The notes under the pieces are model-generated. The model saw only the letters and a program-made list of their open reading frames with translations, did not search any database and was not told the origin of the DNA. Both the position numbers and the translations under genes were made by a program. Below, in pieces: positions 1 to 8,553 of a DNA stretch of 62,275 bases. Each line of letters opens with the position of its first letter. The stretch's first letter is position 1. The DNA lies in contig DAHUYB010000089.1 in assembly GCA_027315405.1 (NCBI GenBank), positions 1 through 62,275 on the forward strand, given 5' to 3'. This stretch comes from Gammaproteobacteria bacterium. GTDB taxonomy: Bacteria > Pseudomonadota > Gammaproteobacteria > Natronospirales > REEB76.

Positions 1-1
1 G

Positions 2-940
2 ACGCTCATTACGCAGCTTACCGAGGTCATCCTCGCGGTAATCGCGGCTCCGTTACTCATGGGTTGGGTCAATCAATGCCGGTCCTGGCTGCAGAACCGG
101 CGCGGTGCGGGCATGCTGCAACCCTATCGGCAGATACGCAAGCTGTTCCACAAGGATGCGGTGATCGCCGCGCATGCCTCGTCGCTTTTCCGGCTCGTGC
201 CTTACGTGCAGTTCGCCTCCATGTGCCTGGCCGCGGCCATCATCCCTTCCCTGTGGACCGGCCTGCCGTTCGCGGTCGCGGCCGATACCATCGCACTCGT
301 GGGCCTGTTCGCCACCGCGCGGGTGTTTCTGGCGCTCGCCGCCATGGATATCGGCACGGCCTTCGGCTCCATGGGGGCGCGCCGCGAAATGCTGGTGGGG
401 TTTCTCGCCGAACCGGCCCTGCTGATGGTGTTCTTCACCGCCTCGCTGATCTCCCACAGCACCTCGCTGCCTACCATCGTCGAGACGCTGGCGCACGGCC
501 GTCTTGGGATTTACCCGAGTCTGGCCTTTGCCGGTGTCGCATTCCTGATGGTGCTGCTGGCGGAAAACGCCCGCATCCCGGTGGATAACCCCGCCACCCA
601 CCTGGAACTCACCATGATCCACGAAGCCACGGTGCTGGAATACTCGGCGCGGCATCTGGCACTCATCGAATGGTCCGTGGCGCTCAAACTTTTCAACTAC
701 ACCTGCATTGGTCTGGCCCTGTTCTTGCCGTGGGGGCTGGCGGCAGGCACGCATGGTCCCGGGGATTTGCTGCTGGCCATACCGATTACCGGCCTCAAAC
801 TCCTGGTCGCCGGCTTTGGCCTGGCCCTGATCGAAAGCCTGAACGCGAAGATGCGCATCTTCCGCGCGCCCGAATTCCTGGCGACGGCGTTCCTGCTGGC
901 AGTGCTGGGACTGCTGGTGCACCTGTTGCTGGGAAGCTGA
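2..940 (+). CDS. hyfC: Hydrogenase-4 component C / NuoH-like membrane subunit (5' partial)
   Basis: Membrane anchor subunit of the NuoH/HyfC/HycD family, which joins the hydrophilic arm of a complex I-like enzyme to its ion-pumping arm. The frame is open to the left edge, and the residues before the first ATG (position 59) read as a normal first transmembrane helix, so the true start lies just outside the window. The NRRGAG...QPYRQIRKLFHKD segment matches the conserved cytoplasmic loop, and ENARIPVDNPATHLELTMIH is the quinone-site-like loop of the family. Several hydrophobic helices follow. It is the first visible gene of a hyfC-E-F-G-I operon; the next gene starts 4 nt after its stop. A hyfB homologue is expected to the left (inference). 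Confidence 0.9.
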   Translation, partial: TLITQLTEVILAVIAAPLLMGWVNQCRSWLQNRRGAGMLQPYRQIRKLFHKDAVIAAHASSLFRLVPYVQFASMCLAAAIIPSLWTGLPFAVAADTIALVGLFATARVFLALAAMDIGTAFGSMGARREMLVGFLAEPALLMVFFTASLISHSTSLPTIVETLAHGRLGIYPSLAFAGVAFLMVLLAENARIPVDNPATHLELTMIHEATVLEYSARHLALIEWSVALKLFNYTCIGLALFLPWGLAAGTHGPGDLLLAIPITGLKLLVAGFGLALIESLNAKMRIFRAPEFLATAFLLAVLGLLVHLLLGS

Positions 941-944
941 CACC

Positions 945-1610
945 GTGACCACCCCCGCGTTCTCTTCGCAACTGATCAATCTGTGCGCCGCGCTGCTGCT
1001 GCTGTTGTCCTTCGCCATGCTGTCACAACGGCGCGTGCTGACTCTCGTGGATCTGTTCGCCATGCAGGGGGGCACGCTGTTCATTTCCATCATGGTGGTG
1101 GCGTGGAGCACCGGCCAGCCGCAGCTCTACTATTCCGCGGCCCTGACGCTGATCCTCAAGGTGATCCTGCTGCCGCTGATCCTGCATCGCCTGATTCGCC
1201 GCTTGGGCGCTCAGTGGGAAAGCGAAACGCTGCTGAATACATTCATCACCATGCTGGCGGGGCTGCTGCTGGTGATCTTCGCCTTCACGCTGGCACAACC
1301 GATTTCACAGCTCGCCAACACTGTCACGCGCGGCACCCTCGGCATCGCGCTCGCCGTAGTGATGTTGGCTTTCCTCATGATGATTACGCGGCGCAAGGCG
1401 GTGACCCAGGTCATCGGTTTCCTGGCCATGGAGAACGGGCTGTTCTTCGCGGCCACCAGCGCCACTTACGGGATGCCCATGGTAGTGGAATTGGGCGTGG
1501 CCCTGGATGTGCTCGTGAGCATGGTGATCCTCGGCATCTTTTTCTTCCACATTCGCGAGCAGTTCGACAGTCTCGATCTGCACCACATGGAATCGCTCAA
1601 AGAGGACTGA
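945..1610 (+). CDS. hyfE: Hydrogenase-4 component E-like membrane protein
   Basis: A 221-residue hydrophobic protein with about six transmembrane segments and the length and layout of HyfE (its NuoK-like part lies in the C-terminal half). The segment KAVTQVIGFLAMENGLFFAA is characteristic: an NG preceded by a charged loop, as in NuoK. The GTG start at 945 lies 4 nt after hyfC. The gene stops 1 nt before hyfF, so translation is probably coupled. It should form part of the membrane arm. Identity as HyfE rests on sequence pattern plus gene order. Confidence 0.85.
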   Translation: MTTPAFSSQLINLCAALLLLLSFAMLSQRRVLTLVDLFAMQGGTLFISIMVVAWSTGQPQLYYSAALTLILKVILLPLILHRLIRRLGAQWESETLLNTFITMLAGLLLVIFAFTLAQPISQLANTVTRGTLGIALAVVMLAFLMMITRRKAVTQVIGFLAMENGLFFAATSATYGMPMVVELGVALDVLVSMVILGIFFFHIREQFDSLDLHHMESLKED

Positions 1611-1611
1611 C

Positions 1612-3063
1612 ATGGAACTTCTCCTGCTTCTCGGTCTGCCGCTGCTCGGCAGTCTGCTGCTGGCATTGATCGGCCGGCGCGCATGGGCGCCTGAGGTGAA
1701 CGTGCTGATGAGCGCAGGCACCTTCGCGGCCGGTGTATGGCTCACCGCGCACGTAATCGCGCACGGACCGATGCTGGTATGGCATGAACAATTCTTCATT
1801 GATCCGTTCAACGTCTTCCTGGTGATCTTGACCGCTTTTATCGGGCTCACGACCTCGCTGTTTTCGCGCCCTTACCTGCGTACCGAGGAGCACCACGGGC
1901 GACTCAATCGCCGCCAACTGCGTCTCTACCACAGCATGTTCCAGTTGTTCATGTTCACCATGCTGTTGGCGCTCACCACCAATAACATGGGCATCCTGTG
2001 GGTGGCCATGGAAGCCGCTACCCTCACCACCGTACTGCTGGTGTCGTTGTACCGCACGCCGGCCAGTATCGAAGCGGCGTGGAAATATTTCATCCTCTGC
2101 GGTGTCGGTCTCGCCCAGGCATTATTCGGCACCATACTTTTATATTTCGCGGCGGAGAAGGTGCTTGGCAACGCGGGCTCCACAGCGCTGCTGTGGACCC
2201 ATCTGAATGAGATCAAAGGCCAACTGGAACCGACGGTGCTGTCACTCGCCTTCGTGTTCATGCTGGTGGGTTACGGCACCAAGGTGGGCCTCGCGCCGCT
2301 GCATAACTGGCTGCCGGACGCTCACGCTGAGGGCCCGACACCGGTATCCGCGGTGCTCTCGGGTCTGTTGCTCAACGTCGCCCTCTATGCGGTGGTGCGC
2401 TGCAAAGTACTCGTGGAAGGTTCGGTGCGCTCGGACCTGGCCGGGGATCTGATGATGGGCTTCGGCCTGCTGTCGCTGGTACTGGCCGCGTTCCTGCTGT
2501 GGCGCCAGAAAGACATCAAGCGGCTGTTCGCCTATTCCTCCATCGAACACATGGGCCTCGCCACCTTCGCTTTCGGTATGGGCGGGCCGGTGGCAAACTT
2601 CGCGGCCCTGTTGCACATGACGGTGCACTCCCTCACCAAATCCTCCCTGTTCTTCACGGTAGGCCACGCCACCCAGCAGGCGGGCACCCAGGTCATGGAC
2701 AAAATCCACGGCCTCATCACCAGCAACCCGACAGTGGGTTGGGGGCTGATGCTCGGTACCCTCGCGATCCTGGGAATGCCGCCGTTCGGCGTGTTCACCA
2801 GCGAGTTTCTGATCCTCATCACTGCCATGCGCGACCATCCCTGGGCCAGCCCGATCCTGCTGCTGGGCCTCGGGGTGGCGTTCGCCGCCATCTTCTCGCG
2901 CGTGCAGGCCATGGTCTTCGGTGAAACCCGCCTACCGCGCCTGCCCCATCCGCCGGCCCTGGTGCCGGTGTTCGCGCAACTCGCCCTGGTGCTAATGCTC
3001 GGCCTGTACATCCCGCCCCACCTCGCGACCTGGTACCGCGAGGCCGCGCGCTTGATCGGATAG
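1612..3063 (+). CDS. hyfF: Hydrogenase-4 component F-like antiporter subunit (NuoL/M/N family)
   Basis: A 483-residue polytopic protein of the NuoL/M/N and Mrp antiporter family, with about 14 hydrophobic helices. The signature stretch YGTKVGLAPLHNWLPDAHAE, followed by GPTPVSAVLSG, holds the conserved lysine/histidine proton-path helices. Another conserved piece is RLFAYSSIEHMGL, which is typical of HyfF rather than NuoM. It would carry ion translocation in the complex. ATG at 1612, 1 nt after hyfE; hyfG follows after 6 nt. Confidence 0.93.
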   Translation: MELLLLLGLPLLGSLLLALIGRRAWAPEVNVLMSAGTFAAGVWLTAHVIAHGPMLVWHEQFFIDPFNVFLVILTAFIGLTTSLFSRPYLRTEEHHGRLNRRQLRLYHSMFQLFMFTMLLALTTNNMGILWVAMEAATLTTVLLVSLYRTPASIEAAWKYFILCGVGLAQALFGTILLYFAAEKVLGNAGSTALLWTHLNEIKGQLEPTVLSLAFVFMLVGYGTKVGLAPLHNWLPDAHAEGPTPVSAVLSGLLLNVALYAVVRCKVLVEGSVRSDLAGDLMMGFGLLSLVLAAFLLWRQKDIKRLFAYSSIEHMGLATFAFGMGGPVANFAALLHMTVHSLTKSSLFFTVGHATQQAGTQVMDKIHGLITSNPTVGWGLMLGTLAILGMPPFGVFTSEFLILITAMRDHPWASPILLLGLGVAFAAIFSRVQAMVFGETRLPRLPHPPALVPVFAQLALVLMLGLYIPPHLATWYREAARLIG

Positions 3064-3069
3064 TCGGCC

Positions 3070-4611
3070 ATGGACTACACGCCATTCGCACTGGACCTCG
3101 AGACCCTGCCGGGCGCGGTTCCCGTGCGGCGCGCGGTGGTGAACAGCGACAAGCTGCGCAGTGTGTGTACGGCGGTACACCAAGCCGGTGGTGTGCTGCA
3201 TGCACTTTGGGGGTGTGATGAACGGGACCGGAAAAGCGGATACACGCTGCGCGTCGCGCTGCAAGACGCTGCGGGTTTGTTGCTCCTGGAACTTCAGATG
3301 AACGCGGCTCAACCTTGCTTTCCCACCCTCGCGGATATCTTCCCGGCCGCTGACCGCATGCAGCGCGCCACCCACGACCTCCTCGGACTGCGCGCGCAGG
3401 AGGGCGATACGCGTCCCTGGTTACGACACGGGAGCTGGCCCGCCGACCGCTTTCCCTTGCGACGGGACTACGCCGGCGGCGGACCCCCGGCTGCGCCGCA
3501 GGAAGGCTACCCGTTTGTGCGGGTAACGGGTGACGGGGTGCATGAAATCGCGGTGGGGCCGGTGCATGCCGGCACCATCGAACCCGGCCACTTCCGTTTC
3601 TCCGTGGTCGGTGAAAAGGTGTTACGACTGGAAGAGCGCCTGGGGTATGCGCATAAGGGTATCGAAAAGCGCTTTGAAACCCAGCCGCTCATGCAGGGAC
3701 AGCGGCTCGCGGCGCGCGTCTCGGGCGACTCCGCCGTGGCCTTTTCCTGGGCCTACTGCATGGCGCTCGAAGGGCTTTGCGGTGTCGTGCCACCGCCCCG
3801 CGCTCTGTGGCTGCGGGCCCTTTGTCTGGAGCGCGAACGCATCGCCAATCATCTCGGCGACCTGGGGGCGCTTGGCAACGATGCAGGCTTCGCCGTGGGT
3901 CTCGCCCAATTCTCCCGTCTCAAGGAAGATTGGCTGCGCGCCAACCAGCAAGCCTTCGGCGCGCGCTACCTCATGGATGCCCTTGCGCCGGGAGGAATCC
4001 GCTGCGACCTCGATGAAGCGAATCGCCGTGCCCTGATCGAGAACTTGCCGCCACTGGTTGCGGAAATCAGCACGCTGCATGAAATCTACGACGATCACGC
4101 CGGCCTCCAGGACCGCTTCACCGCTACCGGCTGCGTGCCACCGGCCCTCGCCCGAAAACTCGGGCTCATCGGTCTCGCAGGACGCGCCAGCGGCCAATCC
4201 TGGGACCTACGCTGCGACCACGCCTACGCGCCTTACGACAAGCTCGCGGTGCGCATGCAGGGCGGGCTCCAGGGCGACGTGGCCGCCCGGGTGGCGGTGC
4301 GGTTTGAGGAAACTTTGGAATCGCTGCGCTTGTGTCAGCTCTTGCTGGAAAACCTGCCCGGCGGAGAACTCCAGCTATCTCTGCCGCCGCCCACGGGACG
4401 GCTGGGCGTCGGCTGGATTGAAGGCTGGCGCGGCCCGGTGCTGATAGCCCTGGAACCCGGCGAAGACGGCCTAATCCGCCGCTGTCACCCACATGATCCT
4501 TCTTGGCAGAACTGGCCGGTGATAGAACACGCGGTGATCGGAAACATCGTGCCGGATTTCCCGCTGATCAATAAATCTTTCAACCTGTCCTACAGCGGAC
4601 ACGACTTGTAA
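3070..4611 (+). CDS. hyfG: Hydrogenase-4 large-subunit-like protein lacking NiFe ligands (NuoC-NuoD fusion type)
   Basis: A 513-residue fusion: residues 1 to about 135 correspond to the NuoC-like 30 kDa domain, and about 145-513 to the NuoD/large-subunit domain (HEIAVGPVHAGTIEPGHFRF, then HKGIEK at about 195-200). In true NiFe hydrogenases two CxxC motifs bind the metal. Here the N-terminal site reads VSGDSAVAFSWAYCMALE (217-234) and the C-terminal site reads DFPLINKSFNLSYSGHDL (496-513), so both CxxC pairs are absent. This is the pattern of energy-converting hydrogenase-related (Ehr) complexes and of NuoD. A hydrogenase activity is therefore unlikely; the real electron partner is unknown. 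Adjacent to hyfF and hyfI. Confidence 0.9.
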   Translation: MDYTPFALDLETLPGAVPVRRAVVNSDKLRSVCTAVHQAGGVLHALWGCDERDRKSGYTLRVALQDAAGLLLLELQMNAAQPCFPTLADIFPAADRMQRATHDLLGLRAQEGDTRPWLRHGSWPADRFPLRRDYAGGGPPAAPQEGYPFVRVTGDGVHEIAVGPVHAGTIEPGHFRFSVVGEKVLRLEERLGYAHKGIEKRFETQPLMQGQRLAARVSGDSAVAFSWAYCMALEGLCGVVPPPRALWLRALCLERERIANHLGDLGALGNDAGFAVGLAQFSRLKEDWLRANQQAFGARYLMDALAPGGIRCDLDEANRRALIENLPPLVAEISTLHEIYDDHAGLQDRFTATGCVPPALARKLGLIGLAGRASGQSWDLRCDHAYAPYDKLAVRMQGGLQGDVAARVAVRFEETLESLRLCQLLLENLPGGELQLSLPPPTGRLGVGWIEGWRGPVLIALEPGEDGLIRRCHPHDPSWQNWPVIEHAVIGNIVPDFPLINKSFNLSYSGHDL

Positions 4612-4624
4612 CGGTGGCATTCCC

Positions 4625-5167
4625 ATGCTGCGCACCCTGAAGCAAATCACCCGTATCGGCATCATCTCCGAGCCTGTGCCATTGACCGCCACGGAACGGG
4701 GCGAGCGGGATGCACTGCAGGAAAAGATTCGCCGCATCTACGGCCGCGCCTTGTGCATCCGCCACGTGGACGCCGGATCCTGCAACGGCTGTGAACTGGA
4801 GATCCACGCCCTCAACAATCCCTATTACAATCTCGAAGGGCAGGGTATTAAATTCGTGGCCAGCCCGCGTCACGCCGATTTGCTGCTGGTGACCGGCCCG
4901 GTGTCGCGGCACATGCAAGACGCTCTGCGACGCACCTATGAAGCCACGCCGGAACCGAAATGGATCATCGCTCTGGGGGACTGCGGTTGCAACGGCGGCC
5001 TGTTCGGCTGCAGTTATGCCAGCGCCGGCGCCGTGTCCGATGTCATCCCGGTGGACGTGACAGTGCCGGGTTGTCCGCCCACGCCTGGCGCAATCCTGAG
5101 CGGTATTCTTACGGTGCTGAATACGCCGCGCGCCGCATCGGTGCAGGAATCATTCCACCAAGGATAA
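4625..5167 (+). CDS. hyfI: Hydrogenase-4 small-subunit-like protein (NuoB/HyfI family)
   Basis: A 180-residue small subunit related to NuoB. The cysteines expected to bind the proximal [4Fe-4S] cluster are present: GSCNGCELE (C53, C56), GDCGCNGG (C120) and PGCPPTPG (C150). Retention of this cluster while the large subunit has lost its metal site argues for a redox complex that is not a hydrogenase. Last gene of the operon; its 3' end overlaps the convergent fructosamine kinase gene by 18 bp. Neither a HyfH-type ferredoxin subunit nor maturation (hyp) genes lie between hyfC and hyfI or to the right. Confidence 0.92.
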   Translation: MLRTLKQITRIGIISEPVPLTATERGERDALQEKIRRIYGRALCIRHVDAGSCNGCELEIHALNNPYYNLEGQGIKFVASPRHADLLLVTGPVSRHMQDALRRTYEATPEPKWIIALGDCGCNGGLFGCSYASAGAVSDVIPVDVTVPGCPPTPGAILSGILTVLNTPRAASVQESFHQG

Positions 5168-6028
5168 CAACCGCGTCAGCATTGCCGTCGCCTGGGCAAG
5201 ATAACCCGTACCGAACAGGTTCAGGTGATTGAGCAGGTGATAAAGATTGTAGAGATCGCGGCGCTTCTGGTAGCCGGAATCTAGCGGCCAGGTGGCGGTG
5301 TAGGCTGAATAAAATTCCTGTGGGAAACCGCCAAACAGTTCCGTCATGGCCAAATCCGCTTCGCGGTCACCGTAATGGACCGCCGGATCGAAGATCACCG
5401 GCTCGCCGCTTTGCAATACACCCCAGTTGCCACGCCAGAGATCGCCGTGCAGCAAAGAAGGTTGCGGCCTGTAACTGCCGAAAAACACCGGCAACTTCTG
5501 CAGCAGCAGTGCACCCCGTTCCTGCAAGTCACCGCGATAGCCATTCTCCGCCGCCAGGCGTAACTGGAACCCTAGACGATGGTCGCGGAAAAATTGTACC
5601 CAATCCTCCGCCGACGCATTGAATTGCGGTGTCGCGCCGATGAAATTATTCCGGTACCAGCCAAAACGTTCGCCGAGACGTTGATGCTGTTGCGCCAGCG
5701 CCTCACCCAAACGGGCCGCGGCCGGTGGCGTTTTGCGGCCAAGCTCCAGCCACTCCATGAGCAGGAACCCCGTGCCGCCCGCTTCGCCCGTTGCCAGCAC
5801 CTGCGGCACACGCACCGCGCCGCACCCGGCCAGGGCCTGCAAGCCATCTGCTTCCATCACCAGCCGCTGCGGCTCATCCGCAATCTTCAAGAACCCTGCG
5901 GCATCCGCTGCCTGCACGCGCCAGGTGTCGCCATCCACCCCCCGGCCGGCTGGCCGCCAATCAAACGGTCCGGGATGGCACAGGGCCAACGCGTTTTCCA
6001 CGGCTGCGCGGAATTCTGCGGATAGCAT
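5150..6028 (-). CDS. Fructosamine kinase family protein
   Basis: A 292-residue kinase-like protein of the fructosamine-3-kinase/YniA family, which phosphorylates sugar adducts on lysines so that glycated proteins are deglycated. The catalytic loop HGDLWRGNW (194-202) and the metal-binding IFDPAVHYGDRE (212-223) are intact, and LLMEWLELG is the hinge strand. Length fits the family. ATG at 6028. It converges on hyfI with an 18-bp overlap, so the two are not co-transcribed. Confidence 0.92.
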   Translation of the reverse strand: MLSAEFRAAVENALALCHPGPFDWRPAGRGVDGDTWRVQAADAAGFLKIADEPQRLVMEADGLQALAGCGAVRVPQVLATGEAGGTGFLLMEWLELGRKTPPAAARLGEALAQQHQRLGERFGWYRNNFIGATPQFNASAEDWVQFFRDHRLGFQLRLAAENGYRGDLQERGALLLQKLPVFFGSYRPQPSLLHGDLWRGNWGVLQSGEPVIFDPAVHYGDREADLAMTELFGGFPQEFYSAYTATWPLDSGYQKRRDLYNLYHLLNHLNLFGTGYLAQATAMLTRLLSLVE

Positions 6029-6093
6029 GCGGGCAGCTTAAATGAAAATGGGCGCAGCACCGCGCCCGCTCGTCAATGCCCTCCGGGAGACGT

Positions 6094-6708
6094 TCAGGCC
6101 AGCATCTGCGAGAGGCGCTTGTGCAGCGGGCTGGTGCGCGGGAAATGCGCCAGCAGGAATTCCATCTGGTCGGCGAGAATGCGCCGGCCCTTGAGGAAGA
6201 TATATTCGGCGTGGTTGGGGGTGAACGGCACCGCCAGCAACTGCATGCCGGATTCCTCCGGCGTGCGCCCGGCCTTGTGATTGTTGCAACGCTTGCAGGC
6301 CGCCACCACGTTGTTCCAGTTATCGGTGCCGCCGCGGCTTAACGGCGTCACGTGTTCACGCGACAATTCACGCGCGGAAAAACGCTGGCCGCAGTACATG
6401 CACAGATTGGCGTCGCGCTTGAACAAAGTATGGTTGTTGAGCGGCGGCACGTAATGTTCGCGGGCCTTGGCGAGCGCGTGATTGTTGCCGTAGGTGGCGA
6501 TGATGGAATTGACATCCACCAGGCTCTGCCGGCCGGTGCTGGCGCAGATGCCGCCGTGCAGGCGATACAAAAGCGTGCCGCAGCTATAGGCCACTTGCTC
6601 GAGGTAATACAGCTTGACGGCATCCTCGTAACCGATCCACTCGAGCGGCATGCCGGCCGCATCGGTGCGCAATACTTCTTGTGAAAGGTCGTACACAAAA
6701 GCAGCCAT
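6094..6708 (-). CDS. HNH endonuclease domain protein
   Basis: About 204 residues, starting at ATG 6708 (an upstream in-frame start adds four residues without support). The C-terminal half is an HNH domain with paired zinc cysteines: LCMYCG (C103, C106), SREHVTPLSRGGTDNWNN (H119 and the conserved N) and CKRCNNHKAGRTP (C138, C141, H144). The N-terminal half has no motif I recognise. Such stand-alone HNH proteins are widespread in proteobacteria, usually of unproven function. It is separated from pntAA by a divergent intergenic region. Confidence 0.88.
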   Translation of the reverse strand: MAAFVYDLSQEVLRTDAAGMPLEWIGYEDAVKLYYLEQVAYSCGTLLYRLHGGICASTGRQSLVDVNSIIATYGNNHALAKAREHYVPPLNNHTLFKRDANLCMYCGQRFSARELSREHVTPLSRGGTDNWNNVVAACKRCNNHKAGRTPEESGMQLLAVPFTPNHAEYIFLKGRRILADQMEFLLAHFPRTSPLHKRLSQMLA

Positions 6709-6760
6709 AATGCTTCTCAAGGGGCGAATGTTATTGCAGAATTCATCTTAAAAAGCAACG

Positions 6761-6783
6761 CTAACTTGTTCCTCTAACTTGTT
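6761..6783. repeat. Direct repeat CTAACTTGTT x2 in the HNH/pntAA divergent region
   Basis: The 10-mer CTAACTTGTT occurs at 6761-6770 and again at 6774-6783, giving a 13-bp period. It lies between the HNH gene start (6708, minus) and pntAA (6903, plus), so it could be a binding site for a regulator of either gene. No regulator is suggested by the sequence. Confidence 0.5.
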
Positions 6784-6902
6784 TTACCCCTGTGAGAGTG
6801 GCAAAAATCGGGGTCCGCGTCTACACTGCATGCGGCCCCAATATCCCCGCCAGGCCCCGCCGCATACCGCGCGGCGGTCCATAGCCAGATACCGAGAACA
6901 AC

Positions 6903-8030
6903 ATGGCCATCAAGCTTTTCGTACCCAAAGAACAGGCCGCCGGCGAGCAGCGGGTGGCCATCTGCCCAACGGTGGCCGCCAAACTCAGGACCCTGAACGT
7001 GGAGATGTCGATGGAAAGCGGCGCCGGTCTGTTAGCCGGCTTTCCGGACCAGGCTTTCGCGGACACCCGCTTCATCAGCGCCGCCGACGGCGCTGCCAAC
7101 GCCGACGTGGTCTTCAAAGTGCAGGCTCCGTTGCCTGCCAACATCGCACACATGCACGCAGGTTCGATACTCATCGGCTTGCTAAACCCGCATCGCAATC
7201 TTGATGCGGTGAAAGCCTTACGCGATGGCAAAGTCACCAGTTTCGCCATGGAACTGGTACCACGCATTTCCCGCGCCCAGGCCATGGACGCGCTGTCCTC
7301 CCAAGCCGCAGCGGCAGGCTACAAAGCCGCGCTCATCGCCGCGGAGAAATTGGGCCGTTTCTTCCCCATGCTCACCACCGCCGCCGGCACCATCCGTCCG
7401 GCGAAAGTGCTGGTGATCGGCGCGGGCGTGGCGGGACTGCAAGCCATCGCCACCGCGCGCCGGCTCGGCGCCATGGTGGAAGGCTACGATGTGCGCCCGG
7501 CGGCGCGCGAACAGGTCGAATCTCTGGGAGCGAAGTTTGTGGATACCGGCGTGTCAGCGGAAGGCAGCGGCGGTTATGCGCGTGAACTCACCGATGAGGA
7601 GAAACACAAACAGCAGGAAATATTGGCGAAACATGTAGCCCAGGCGGATGCCGTCATCACCACCGCCGCCATTCCGGGGCGTCCGGCACCGCGCATCATC
7701 ATTAAAAACATGGTGGAGGCCATGAAACCGGGCGCCGTCATCGTGGACCTGGCGGCGGAATCCGGCGGCAACTGTGAGCTGACGAAGCCCAGAGAAGATG
7801 TCCTGCACGGCCACGTGCTTATCTGCGGCCCCACCAATTTGCCGAGTTTGCTGGCAGAACACGCCAGCGACATGTACGCCCGCAATCTGCTGAATTTCTT
7901 CTCGCCGCTGGTGAGAGACGGGCAGCTCGCCATTGACTGGAATGATGAGGTATATGCCAAGAGCGTGCTGACCCATGATGGCGCGGTCAAACATGAGCCG
8001 ACGCGGAAACTAATAGAAGGTGAGGCGTGA
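6903..8030 (+). CDS. pntAA: NAD(P) transhydrogenase subunit alpha part 1 (domain I)
   Basis: A 375-residue soluble NAD(H)-binding subunit of the proton-translocating transhydrogenase, related to alanine dehydrogenase. Conserved pieces include the N-terminal KLFVPKE, the Rossmann GAGVAGLQA (GxGxxG at 173-178) and the DVRPAAREQVESLGA segment. In this split architecture, membrane helices are supplied by pntAB and pntB. The last codons, GGT GAG GCG TGA, are the first units of a 7-bp tandem repeat array, so the C-terminus is encoded by repeat DNA. Confidence 0.96.
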   Translation: MAIKLFVPKEQAAGEQRVAICPTVAAKLRTLNVEMSMESGAGLLAGFPDQAFADTRFISAADGAANADVVFKVQAPLPANIAHMHAGSILIGLLNPHRNLDAVKALRDGKVTSFAMELVPRISRAQAMDALSSQAAAAGYKAALIAAEKLGRFFPMLTTAAGTIRPAKVLVIGAGVAGLQAIATARRLGAMVEGYDVRPAAREQVESLGAKFVDTGVSAEGSGGYARELTDEEKHKQQEILAKHVAQADAVITTAAIPGRPAPRIIIKNMVEAMKPGAVIVDLAAESGGNCELTKPREDVLHGHVLICGPTNLPSLLAEHASDMYARNLLNFFSPLVRDGQLAIDWNDEVYAKSVLTHDGAVKHEPTRKLIEGEA

Positions 8031-8140
8031 GGCGTGAGGCGTGAGGCGTGAGGCGTGAGGCGTGAGGCGTGAGGCGTGAGGCGTGAGGCGTGAGGCGTGA
8101 GGCGTGAGGCGTGAGGCGTGAGGCGTGAGGCGTGAGGCGT
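8020..8140 (+). repeat. Tandem array, 7-bp unit GTGAGGC, about 17 copies
   Basis: Uninterrupted perfect copies of GTGAGGC fill 121 bp. The array begins inside the last codons of pntAA and ends before a hairpin in the pntAA-pntAB spacer. Copy number probably varies among strains through replication slippage (inference). Because the first units already supply the pntAA stop, copy changes would alter only the spacer, not the proteins. Confidence 0.98.
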
Positions 8141-8156
8141 TCAAAAGTGTTGTCGT

Positions 8157-8179
8157 GAAAACTTCTTCGTCAAGTTTTC
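8157..8179 (+). other. Inverted repeat GAAAACTT-N7-AAGTTTTC
   Basis: GAAAACTT (8157-8164) and AAGTTTTC (8172-8179) form a perfect 8-bp stem with a 7-nt loop, followed by GTTATTGACTCC. It lies between the tandem array and pntAB. It could stabilise or attenuate the mRNA; it lacks a clean T tract, so I do not call it a terminator. Just downstream, 8188-8203 holds CTCCTCACTCCTCGCC, roughly the reverse complement of the repeat unit. Confidence 0.5.
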
Positions 8180-8247
8180 GTTATTGACTCCTCACTCCTC
8201 GCCGTTATGCGACCGTCAATATTGAACCAACGTCAGAGGTGCTAACC

Positions 8248-8553
8248 ATGATCAACGGATTCATAGCCCTGTATATCTTCATGCTGGCGGCCTTCACCGG
8301 CTATGAAGTGATCTCGCGGGTGCCGGTGATCCTGCACACGCCGCTCATGTCCGGCTCCAATTTCGTGCACGGCATCGTGCTGGTGGGCGCCATGGTGGCC
8401 CTGGGCGATGCCCGCAACCTGGCGGAACAGATTATCGGTTTCATGGGCGTATTGCTGGCCGCGGGCAATGTGGTGGGCGGTTATGTGTCCACCGAACGCA
8501 TGCTGGCGATGTTCAAAACCAGCCAGGACAAGCATAAAGGTTCGCGCACATGA
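8248..8553 (+). CDS. pntAB: NAD(P) transhydrogenase subunit alpha part 2 (membrane domain)
   Basis: A 101-residue membrane protein with three to four transmembrane helices, forming part of the proton channel of transhydrogenase. I chose ATG 8248 because AGAGG (8234-8238) lies at Shine-Dalgarno distance; a GTG three codons upstream is possible. GYEVISRVPVILHTPLMSG is the family signature. The stop overlaps the pntB start in an ATGA, indicating coupled translation. Confidence 0.95.
   Translation: MINGFIALYIFMLAAFTGYEVISRVPVILHTPLMSGSNFVHGIVLVGAMVALGDARNLAEQIIGFMGVLLAAGNVVGGYVSTERMLAMFKTSQDKHKGSRT

Noticed and set aside
3070-5167. Functional NiFe hydrogenase
   Set aside because: Both CxxC motifs that bind the NiFe site are missing in the large subunit.
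8020-8140. CRISPR-like repeat array
   Set aside because: Units are only 7 bp, directly abutting and without spacers, so it is a simple tandem repeat.
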